Shown: positions 54,270-64,000 of the stretch, piece after piece
Layout: every line of letters begins with the position of its first letter
How positions within the stretch are numbered: position 1 is the stretch's first letter
From: Chrysomallon squamiferum
Lineage: Eukaryota; Mollusca; Gastropoda; Neomphalida; Peltospiridae
Direction of reading: 5' to 3'
Assembly (NCBI GenBank): GCA_012295275.1
Contig: CM022665.1
Location: forward strand, 25,226,946-25,290,945
Length of the DNA: 64,000 nt
Program-made: the position numbers and the translations under genes
The notes under the pieces: model-generated
Seen by the model: only the letters and a program-made list of their open reading frames with translations
Database searches by the model: none
Told to the model about the DNA's origin: nothing

Positions 54270-55856
54270 AATCATTCTAGTTTGCGTTTGTATTTGTTTT
54301 AGACAATGACAAAACGGTTATTTTATTTTGAAAAAACATTGTAAAACTATTCAAATATTCGAATTTTTACTTCTTTCTGGTAAAAAAAAGAGATGAAATT
54401 CTCGTTTATTTACATCTTCAAAAAACTAGTGAAATTCATGAATCATCTGTACAGATCCCAAACTTATGCACATCGATATTTTGCAAAAAAAAAACTTCAC
54501 GCATATTTTTTTCCTAAAGTTGCTTACCAAAATTAAGAAAACAATTTACATACAAGTTTTATTTAAAAAAAAAAAAAAAAAAAAACACTTAATCATCTTT
54601 TCTTTAATTATTATTATTATTGATGGTAATTTAATTATGTAGATCAGACATGGAGTGATGGTATGTCATATTACAGTGTCTAGACATAGATTTGCATAGG
54701 TGCAAAACTGTGTATGTATTTACTACTGGTTAGACGCAAGACGTTTTATATGTGTGTATAATGTTTTCCAAAGCCGGACATTAAATAGAAGTACAATAAC
54801 AAGACTGTTTATAATGTCAAGATATGGCTCGTGTTAGTTTTCAGATTTGTCTGAATGTCCTTGTGAAAGCACTGAAAACCATTCCATCGTGACATTAAAT
54901 CCACATAACTACTCTCAGAACGACAATCGCCAAATATTTTCTGTTTCTAATTATGATAACAAAGTCTTTGTTTTAATGAAATGGAAGTCGCGTTCTCCGG
55001 GGAATGTTTCACAAAACTACGTATCTATGAATTTTTATTTTACCTTCTTCAAAATTTACTTTGATATGATCAGGAAGATGTGAAGGATCAAAACCATTTC
55101 TCTTATTAATTTACTTATATACATTTCTTTTCTCTCACTTTTCATTTTGTTCTTTCGATTGAAATTTTTTATAGCCGTAAATGAAATGTTCATTTTCAGT
55201 TTGCTTTAGAGCAATACATTATATTTTAAAAATTATGCTTGGGCCCACAACCACTTCGAATAAATAAAAGACATGCACCGAAAGAAAGACATTCGTTAAG
55301 ATGTATTCATATACAGACGTACGTTGACAGATACACAGACAGACTGGCAGACAGACAGCTGAATGGATCGATAAATATTTCTATTTGACTTTACGTATGT
55401 AGGAAGATCTGAGTAGAGAAACAATTTTTTTTTAACAACAACAACAACAACAATAATTTGCCAAAGTATATAACGATTGAAATGAATCCAGCAGTCAGGT
55501 AGATATCGCATTTATATAATTTGCTGAGATAAATAATTACTGATGTTATCTATTTCCTAATGCACCGCATTACAAGCTCCAATAAATATCACGCCTCATT
55601 GGTCGTGAGTGGACGCAAATACCGTAACATTATTATTATCTCCAGTGACTAACCGCGACATTTTGCTGAATAGATTTCCCTTGATTTTCCCCTCATAAAT
55701 ATTGCAAGTTTATATACTTTTGTGTTATTATTCAAATCAGCTTGAAATAAACCAAATTATGAATATTTGACGTCTTTCTTCAAGAGGTCATCCCTCAGTT
55801 TGATGTCCAAGTGAATGGGATCTGATAAAACACGATACTCAGTTTAATGACGAGTG

Positions 55857-55920
55857 TTGTTGCTGTTGTTGTTGTTGTTGTCATTATTATTATTATTACT
55901 ACTACTACTATTATTATTAC

Positions 55921-55957
<37 letters not shown>

Positions 55958-55987
55958 CCATAATCATTATTATTATCATCGTCATCG

Positions 55988-56018
<31 letters not shown>

Positions 56019-56032
56019 TATTATTATTATTA

Positions 56033-56069
<37 letters not shown>

Positions 56070-56070
56070 T
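55857..56070. repeat. GTT / ATT / CAT / ATT composite
   Basis: GTT run, ATT and ACT units, long ATT run, CAT run (about 55977-56018), then ATT again. Confidence 0.95.
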
Positions 56071-56214
56071 TACAGAATCGCTATGGTGCGGATAATAAAC
56101 ATATAATATTTGCTAAATATTTATCTTTTTTTAAAACGATTATTACCTTCAAAATTATCATCATTATATAGAATCGCTTTCTTATTTGGTCAAATTATTA
56201 TCATCATCATCATT

Positions 56215-56239
56215 ATATTTCTTTTTCTTCTTCTCCTTC

Positions 56240-56291
<52 letters not shown>

Positions 56292-56313
56292 CATTATTAT
56301 TATTATTATTATA
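56215..56313. repeat. TTC plus ATT microsatellite
   Basis: A short TTC/TCC run followed by about 22 ATT units with one ATC interruption. Confidence 0.95.
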
Positions 56314-56597
56314 TTTCCTATTTCGTATTAATCGGACTTCTAGAAGTGTTAAATAATGTTAGGAGAAGACAGTATATTTCATTATTACGTTTATTAACAT
56401 CGACGTTTTCCATAATGAAAAACATTTCAGTATAACACCGCTTATTTCTGTAACAAGAAGGAAATTAGAGAAGTTGCGTTGTCATCTGAAGTAGCGTTCA
56501 TATATCCTACACTTAGTCACAAGCAAAGACAAAAATATCCAAGGAAGTGGTCCCAGCTGTATATTCCATAAATGGTTAAAATGTACTAATTTTAGAT

Positions 56598-56632
<35 letters not shown>

Positions 56633-56963
56633 AAGAAGAAGAATAAAAGACAGTGTACAGTGTTTTGGTAATTTTATCTACAGACACGAGAAAAAGAAAT
56701 TTAGGAAACAAAAAAAGAGATAATTAAATCTGGTTCGAGTACCTTATTTTTGATATATTTTTGTCTGTTAGTGTCTGCACTCTAAATTTAAATACAGAGG
56801 TAAATAACAGGCAAAGGAGAGTACTTGAAAATAAGATCAGACAGTTAGCTTGTTTATAACAACTTTCTCTTGCATTATTTCTTCATTCAGATTTCAGGAC
56901 GTAGTAATAGTAATGGTGATAATTATGTAATATGAGCGCCATAAACAACAAGATAACGATTAT

Positions 56964-56982
56964 CAACTACAACAACAATAAC

Positions 56983-57028
<46 letters not shown>

Positions 57029-57060
57029 TTGATAATAATAATAATCATATAATTGGAATA
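56964..57060. repeat. AAT microsatellite
   Basis: About 20 AAT units flanked by imperfect AAC/AAT triplets; read as poly-Asn. Confidence 0.95.
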
Positions 57061-58014
57061 GTAATAATAACAATCATAATCATCATTCCCATTATCTTAA
57101 CAAGCGTCATAACGATCAAAATAGAACTTCATTAAAAAAACAAATTAAAATGTGATTTTTTAAAAAAGACTTTTATTTAATTTATTTATATTTATATTTT
57201 TATTATTATTAATTTTTTTATTATTTTTTTTATTATTATTTTTTTTATTATTATATTTTTTTTTTTCGCTTATAAGAGATTTCACTGTTCTGGAACGTAA
57301 TAAGGTTTCTGTATCCTCAGCTCACCAATCCTCCTGCACTTAGCAATCAGTACAGTGAATACCAAAACAGTTGTTTGACATTTTACACGTTGATTACTAA
57401 TTGATAAAGCCACGACTTCGTGTATTCATTAATGAAATCTTCTGACATGCGGGATTTTAATTTTGGTCATTTATAGTTATCTCCTGACAGCAGTATCTAA
57501 ATATTTAAACACACGAAGATAAATTCAAATGTAATAAAGAAAAGAAAAAGTAACATACAATATATAATCTTAGAAAAAAAGTTCAGGTTATTTATTTATG
57601 TTTCGACACTTTGTCTTGTCTCGAGGGAAATAGTTAAAACGAAAACAGAATTGTGTATCAGATACGTATCTTTTAATGAACACGCATACGTGAACGCGTC
57701 TATCATTAACACGTTTACCGATAAGTTGTAGTAAACGCAAACGTGTGTCTAAAAAATAATAATAATTTAAAAAAAGAAGAAGAAGGATTTTGGAAACATA
57801 ACATTTCTTTTGTTTGCTTATCGACATAACAGCACAATGATATGAACCGAAATTTGACGTTAACCTATACTCAGACACAGAACAACAAAAACATGTACAC
57901 ATATATACACAGTACCATAATTAAGACGTGTCAAGTATGGCACGTGCCCTCGTCTAGTTAATGGTAAATGTCAAGATCTGTTATTTGAAACTGCTTGTCT
58001 ACTCCAGGATTCGA

Positions 58015-58122
58015 AAACATTACGTTGTATTATGTGACCGGAACAGAGAGAAATACAAGTTTAGAAAACACCACGTTGTATTACGTGACTGTAACAGAGC
58101 CATTGTATTACGTGACAAGAAC
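58015..58122 (+). repeat. three imperfect copies of a CGTTGTATTACGTGAC unit
   Basis: ACGTTGTATTATGTGACCGGAACAGAG-like copies start at 58021-58022 and 58072 (about 51 bp apart); a shortened third copy lies at 58101-58122. They are read in one frame as similar peptides, but no gene context supports coding. Confidence 0.6.
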
Positions 58123-58559
58123 ACCATTGGGGGACCTACATTTTAAAAGCCATGAAGCTTGAATTGTCATGGGGTGGGCCCTTCGCAATCTGCATCGAGG
58201 TCTGGATAATCACTGTTATCTCCTTTAATGGGATTTTCCAGGACACCCAGCTTTATGTAGTACAGCAGCTATTCACCCTTAAACTTCCCTATTCTATCAA
58301 GTAACAGTCCGGCCACTACAGTAAATCTAGCATTTTTAAAACAGTGTTGATTGAAGTCCTTTCTGAGGCCTCTCAAATAAACTTTGTATTTTCTGAAGCT
58401 TTATACTAATTATTAGAAAGTTCATGAGTACAGATGGATATATAAAATTACTGTAAGTAGTTTGGCTTACTGTGTTTGACATGATGTATGCACACAGTCA
58501 AACACCAAATAAAATTCTGCGTAGAAGGTTTTTTCACAAGCTAGGTTTTTATTCATTAT

Positions 58560-58880
58560 AACAGCATCATGTATTTTATTTTATTATACTGTCGATTTTA
58601 TTTTACATTTATTTTTGTTTATTTTATTTATTATTATCTTTTTAATTTTTAATCTTATTTTATTTTATGTTGCTATAGTTTTATTTTTCCTTTATTCGAT
58701 CTGATTTGATTTGATTAAATCTATAACTGTTAGGTTTGTTTCGTTTCAGTTTTTATTAAACATGTTTTATTTTATTTCATTTTATTTGATCATAAATGTT
58801 TGTTTGATATTACTTCATTTTATTTTATTTTATTAAATTTATATAGTTCTATTTTATTACATTTCTTACAGTTTTTTAAA
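58560..58880. repeat. degenerate TTTTA-rich sequence
   Basis: Imperfect ATTTT and TTTAT units with many substitutions; a cleaner TTTTA array follows at 59508-59575. Confidence 0.7.
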
Positions 58881-59052
58881 GATTTTTATGATGTTTATTT
58901 TGGAGGTCGTCTTTGACAATTACTCTCAAGAGAGTTTTATCTAATACAAAACGTTTCTCTCAGTGAACTGTGTATTTTAATTCTCTTTTACTTAGTTTTC
59001 ATTCCTTATAACTTTTATAATTAGCATCATTATATTAGAAGTCGTAATGGGT

Positions 59053-59168
59053 GGTGATAGTAGTAGCAGTAGCAGCAGCAGCAGTAGTAGTAGTAGTAGC
59101 AGCAGCAGCAATAGTAGCAGTAGTAGCAGCTGCAGTAGTAGTAATAATAGTAGCAGTAGTAGCAACTG
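59053..59168. repeat. AGT / AGC microsatellite
   Basis: Interleaved AGT and AGC triplets, with one CTGC and a short AAT interruption; read as poly-Ser. Confidence 0.95.
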
Positions 59169-61159
59169 TCATATAAGTCCCGTAATGGTCGTTAAATTTT
59201 CTTGTTTAATGTATTTAAACACCAGTAAAACATCGTCAGAGAGAGACTTTTTACTTATATATTTGTCAAATATTATTTTTTACTCTCTCAGTTTTATTAA
59301 ATTTCTGATTTTGTTTATTCTATCGGGTTTTATCTTCGGAACCAGAATTCAATTTATAAATTAATGACTGACAGATAAAACGCTTTTCTTTTTCAAATTC
59401 GAGACTGTTCAAAGAAATATCATGGATTTCAGAAGAAATGTAATAACGCTGCCAAAGAAATGATTGATGTAGTAGATAAGACAAAGCTGTGTCGCTTAGT
59501 GCTGATCATTTTTATTTTATTTTATTTTATTTTATTTTATTTTATTTATTATTTTATTATTTATTTTATTAGTAATATTAATTTTAATCTTTTGCATAAA
59601 ACAAGCTAGACAGAACGTATTAATCAAAGTAACTGATATATTATCAGACGAAACAGTCGTAGATAGTAAAAATTAATAAAAGAAAACAAAGGAAATCTTT
59701 TCAGACAATTACAAATAAATCTGAGAAGCAGCGAGTGGTGGCATGTGACTTGTAGTCTGTAGAAAATACATAATATTGAAACATGTTAGTTCAGTCATTC
59801 GAGTATGTCAGTGTGTACGCGCGTGTGCGTGAGTGTGTGTGTGTGTGTGAGGGGTGTTTCTGTACATCTGGTGGATAAAAGATCTGACGTTTGGGTAGAT
59901 AATAATATGTCTATATGATGTGTATGTGTTGGATGTATATGACATATATATGTAGGTAGGTGTATATTATGTATGATTCGGACTGGTATTTAATATGAGG
60001 TACCTATATGTGTATGTGTATATGTGTGTATTTGTGTGTGTGTGTGTGTTTTATGTTGTATATATGTATGTGTGTTGTGTTTGTTAAGGTAGTTTTGTAT
60101 AAATTATGTATTTTATCTATACTATGAACTAAATCTGCGGTAATGAATAATGACGACCCCCCACACACACACACAACACACAAATACTTCTATACACTAG
60201 CTTTATTAATCAAATCTGAAAATTAAATTTTAAAATAGATTATACCTACGAATGGATTTCTGATACAGATTCGCGAAAAGAAGAAGATGTTTCTATATGC
60301 TATTCCATAGAGAGAGAAAATATATATCAGTATTTTTGATAAGCTCGTCATTTCATAAATTTTACATTCTAATTAAACCTGCGTTTCAGAAAACGGCATT
60401 TTAAATAATTTGATCAATTGGCGCCATTGGATTTCGAAACTAACACTCAGTTCACGACTTCGATACACTCGTAAAAATTTAAGAAGAGAAAACGAAATGA
60501 AATGTTTGTTTAACGTCTTTTCATCACTTTGTTTATCGACTGTTGATTTCTTTTAATCATTTCGATTTCTTTTTTGTCATATCTCTTGCTATGGTGTCAA
60601 TGTAATCAGCAATCAAACTGCTTTTAAAATGTCGATAGTAATGCACAGAATGCTTAAAATTTTTGGAGATTTTTATTTACAGAAGAATTCTTTGTCAGAG
60701 AATAGCTTTTACGGAGTCATGTTCAAATTTTGACAATTTTTCGGCTTTTTGTGAAAATATTTCATTTCACACGGCACGCTAGATCTAAAAGCTTTCCTGA
60801 TAATTTTTTTTTTTATCTTTCTTTTTCTTTTCTCGGACATTATTTTCTTCTTGAGAATGAAAAGAGAATTTCGACATTTCTTTCACTCGTGTCCATCAAT
60901 TTGTAACGATTATCTGAATAGAAAAAAAAAAAAAAAAACTCTACAAAAATAAGCAGGATTAAAACCCAAACTCTTTAGTTCATTTTAAATGGAATTACGA
61001 CGTATTTGTTAATGGGAATGGTATGGCGCCTTCCGCTTGAAGATGTTTGAAGCGCGCGGGATGGTCTTTTTTTATGTTTAGATGTAGAGATGAACCATAA
61101 TCTCCACCCGTCTCTTTTTATAAGTTTTTATTTGACGTGAAGAAGAGCCATCAAAAAGG

Positions 61160-61247
61160 TCATCTTGAGTCGCAGCGACTAAAAGCAAATCTGTATTGGC
61201 ACTGTTGTCAGAGGTCTATGGTTCACATCTCTTGAAAAAAAAAAAAT
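61160..61247 (+). repeat. possible tRNA-derived SINE head with A-tail
   Basis: GAGTCGCAGCGACTAAAAGC (from 61167) resembles a tRNA D-arm and A box. GGTTCACATCT (61220-61230) resembles a B box, preceded by a TCAGAGGTC stretch typical of the variable-loop region. An A-run follows at 61235-61246. Too decayed to be a working tRNA gene. Confidence 0.45.
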
Positions 61248-61770
61248 TTGAGAGCAATTTAACATTTTACTCCGCGATCGTCTAATGCCTATTCACACAA
61301 ACGTGGAACACGAGTCCATTAAGAAATTTACTATTCAGTACTAAATGAAGCTAACTGAATTTCGAGCAGTGACATCGATGCACCGCGAGGTTTGACGACT
61401 CATCTATGACATAAAGGTGACGTGAGCTCTTTCAGAGACTCGAAATATTGCAGGTGTGAGGCATGTGTGGTCCCAGGACGCTTGTAGGCGGAATTAAAAA
61501 TAAATATTTAATTCTGATTGCATTAAACAGAGTATCAGATACGGTGCACAGTAACAAATGAAAAGTGCACTCTGTCCTCAGTAAGTTATGACACTATTAA
61601 TACATTCACAAACACCCAAAACTAACCAGTTGTTTATCCAAAAGCGGCGTTTAATTTGCTCGCGAATTCATTTATTTAGTTGTGTACGGACACCTAGTGG
61701 TAATTTTATTACGTCATTATAGGTTATATTCATTCTTTCCCACGGCTATCCTTTGTTACTCCACCCCTAA

Positions 61771-61853
61771 ATAATAATAATAATAATAATAATAGTAGTA
61801 GTAGTAGTAGTAGTAGTAGTAGAATAGTAGTAGTAGTAGTAGTAGTAGTAGAA

Positions 61854-61887
<34 letters not shown>

Positions 61888-61890
61888 TAG
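61771..61890. repeat. AAT plus AGT microsatellite with GAAT interruptions
   Basis: AAT units then AGT units. GAATAGT interrupts at about 61822 and 61851, dividing the AGT run into three blocks, which suggests duplication of an interrupted block. Confidence 0.93.
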
Positions 61891-62370
61891 TAAGTAATAT
61901 AAACATTTTTTTTTTTTTTTTTTTAAGGAATGTATAAAAAATTGCTTTACAAAGTGCAGTTCGTTCTTATTGTCGGATATCACGAAACTCATTATTCATT
62001 ATCCGTATTTCGTCTGACATAATTTAGAAATTAATCACAAAACTTTATATCAATACAAGTCGATCACAGTGTTCATTCTGCTTTCATTATACACCAGTGA
62101 ATACATTTTATAGAAGTGACGTGAACAAATCCTATATTTTATAATCACTGACGTAACAAAACCTGTTTGTTTAATGTTGACCACTGAAGCACGGTGTTAA
62201 TAAAACAATACGAAATGAAATATAAGCGAAGTATCGACGAAGGTGAGGTAAATTAATAAATTACATTAAATAAAGTAAAGCAATATAACTGGAATACAAG
62301 GCACAGATGAAATGTGTACCGCGTATGTACAAAGCGCCACATAATAATTTCCTGCTGCGACTTCTACGTT

Positions 62371-62423
62371 GTTGGCCTAAGCAATCGGTCTCTTGGGCTC
62401 GTTTGCCCACGCTGAAAGCCAAC
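62371..62423. other. two-level inverted repeat
   Basis: Outer arms GTTGGC (62371-62376) and GCCAAC (62418-62423) enclose an inner hairpin TGGGC (62394-62398) / GCCCA (62405-62409) with a 6-nt loop. It does not fold as a tRNA. Confidence 0.4.
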
Positions 62424-63947
62424 GTTATGTCGTGTGAGAATGCTGTTGTATCTCGAGAGCTGGTTTAATTTAAGTCTGGAATTTCGATATCACCCACACT
62501 GCCTGGGAGACAGAATCCACAGCAAAACCGCTTTCGAACAAATCATTGTTAATTATCCATTACGTAAAGTGTGGTGTGAGATCATATGTTCAGATTGTAT
62601 TCCTACGACTGCGAGCAAGAAGAGTACGATCTCGTTTGATTTGAATAAATTAGTTCACTCATATCAGTGAAATAAAAGTGTAATATCACAGTTATTACTA
62701 TTTTGTTTCATTACGTTAGAAACAGAGGTAAACATTATGTAAATAGTTCGGCTAATAATAATAATAATAAAAAAATAAAAAAATTGAGACGACGAATCGT
62801 AGACACCTTATATTTTTCGTCTGACTTTCTCGTCTGATTTATAGCATAATTATCTTAACTTTCAGAAAAGAATTTGATGATATCTTATTTACTACTTTTT
62901 CGTTGAAAACGCCGGTACTCAGTGGTCTTCATTTTTTTAGATTTGTTGTGGATAAAACGGTCATAATGGACATTTACTTCAACTCGAAAAATTAAAAAAA
63001 TAATTTGATTGTCTACAAATCGGATTCTTATTTCGATATTCCTGACAGATATAGACATTATCCATACTTTTCATTTATTTTATTTATTATTTTAATTGTT
63101 TATTGTTGTTTTTATTGATATTTTTATTTTATTTATTTATTTATTTATTTATTTATTTTTTTATCCAATTGCGTGAGCATTTAATTCGTTTCTTCGTCTT
63201 TGAGAATCCGATTTCTTTTTTTTTTTTTTACTGATTTTGTTGTTCTTCTTCTTCTCATCTCAGTTTTCTATCTTTTCTTTTTTAAGATATAAATTTCACA
63301 GCAGGATGTCCCATAGTAAGAACTATTAGCGATTCGCGTTTAGAAGTGACGCCGACTAGACCTCCCTTATTGCTTTACTAAACGAATAATGTAGTCAGAC
63401 TGTACCAGATAATTTCATCATTCAAATACAAATCCAGTAATTGTCCACTTGATAGAAAAGACCCCCGTTGAAAAATTGCATTTATGCTCGCTTGAATGTC
63501 GGTCATTTTTGCGCTGGTGTGAATCTAAGGCACACGTTATGTGCCCAATTGGTAAGGAGAGTCTCATCAGAAAGATAATGTAGACAATATATGACCACGA
63601 ATGGCAGCAAATACGTCCACGACGGTATGGTTAATTTGGGAAATAAGACTGTAACGAGATGAGAAAGGTATGGAAAACAACTGAGTGGGCAGAGGGGCTT
63701 GTGTGACTGTTCTACCAGTACCGTATCAACATTAAAAAAAAAAAAACCCACACAAAACACCATATTAAATTTTATAACCTGGTGCACAGTATGTATTGAA
63801 TAAATAATACAAAGGAGTAAATAATGATAATTACTTTTAACGTTTCTTCTAAATTAGCAAAATTACTTTAAAACCCAAACCTTTAAACGTTTCTTTTCGT
63901 GTATTAATTAGCATTTCGTTTCTATGTTACGTTTAATCAAATTTTAT

Positions 63948-64000
63948 CAGTCTATCTATCTATCTATGTATCTATCTATCTATCTGTCTCTTTATCTATA
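63948..64000. repeat. TCTA tetranucleotide array running to the window end
   Basis: TCTA/TATC units with GTA and GTC variants; may continue beyond the window. Confidence 0.9.

Larger units (their letters stand above)
46363..64000. other. region upstream of the neuropeptide gene's coding part
   Basis: Should contain or lead to the 5' untranslated exon(s) and promoter, which I cannot place. Simple repeats are listed separately; others are CA at 53587-53619, poly-T at 54222-54270, poly-A at 56600-56630, GT at 59836-59850 and 60035-60050, and TTTA at 63122-63160. The 50.82-51.10 kb and 61.0-61.45 kb parts are less AT-rich and free of simple repeats. No second gene recognised. Confidence 0.6.

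Noticed and set aside
62434-62670. 78-codon plus-strand frame
   Set aside because: No family signature; nothing nearby supports an exon.

Overview
This is a stretch of AT-rich animal nuclear DNA. Microsatellites (GA, CT, CA/GT, TA, ATT/AAT, AGT/AGC, TTTTA, CATA), homopolymer runs and degenerate tandem repeats fill the space between genes and inside introns. No bacterial-type gene layout is present. The one gene I can support is split by spliceosomal introns and encodes a protostome neuropeptide precursor. Together with the simple-repeat content this suggests a lophotrochozoan, most likely a mollusc. A cephalopod or a large-genome bivalve or gastropod would fit, but the sequence alone does not settle it.

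The gene lies on the minus strand between about 46.2 kb and 31.43 kb. Its four coding exons (46193-46046, 35262-35131, 33348-33235, 31722-31529) are joined by three GT-AG introns, all in phase 1. Spliced, they give 588 nt and a 195-residue secreted protein. In order it has a signal peptide, one short peptide with the core IDFSRL ending at a Lys-Arg site, one LDL-receptor class A (LDLa) module, and an acidic helical C-terminal domain. This architecture is that of the prohormone-4 / IDLSRF-like peptide precursors known from insects. A splice acceptor directly abuts the start codon, so at least one 5' untranslated exon and the promoter should lie further upstream on the minus strand, above 46.2 kb or beyond the window.

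Region by region: 1-31.4 kb lies downstream of the gene and shows no coding sequence I trust. It holds a 260-bp element present in two inverted copies (6439-6699 and 24411-24674, with 148 identical bases), a degenerate CACGA-type array (8.03-8.30 kb), an old tandem repeat of about 187 bp (11.78-12.79 kb), a 40-bp minisatellite (13.33-13.66 kb), tRNA-like SINE remnants and many microsatellites. 31.4-46.2 kb is the gene; its 10.8-kb first intron carries a 125-bp GA tract and a GC-rich nested hairpin. 46.2-64 kb is upstream sequence with large ATT, CAT, AGT and TTTTA arrays, a probable SINE head near 61.2 kb and no other recognisable gene.

The long open reading frames elsewhere are read through simple repeats (poly-Ile, poly-Tyr, poly-Ser, Ser-Leu, Cys-Val) or have no family signature, and were left out.
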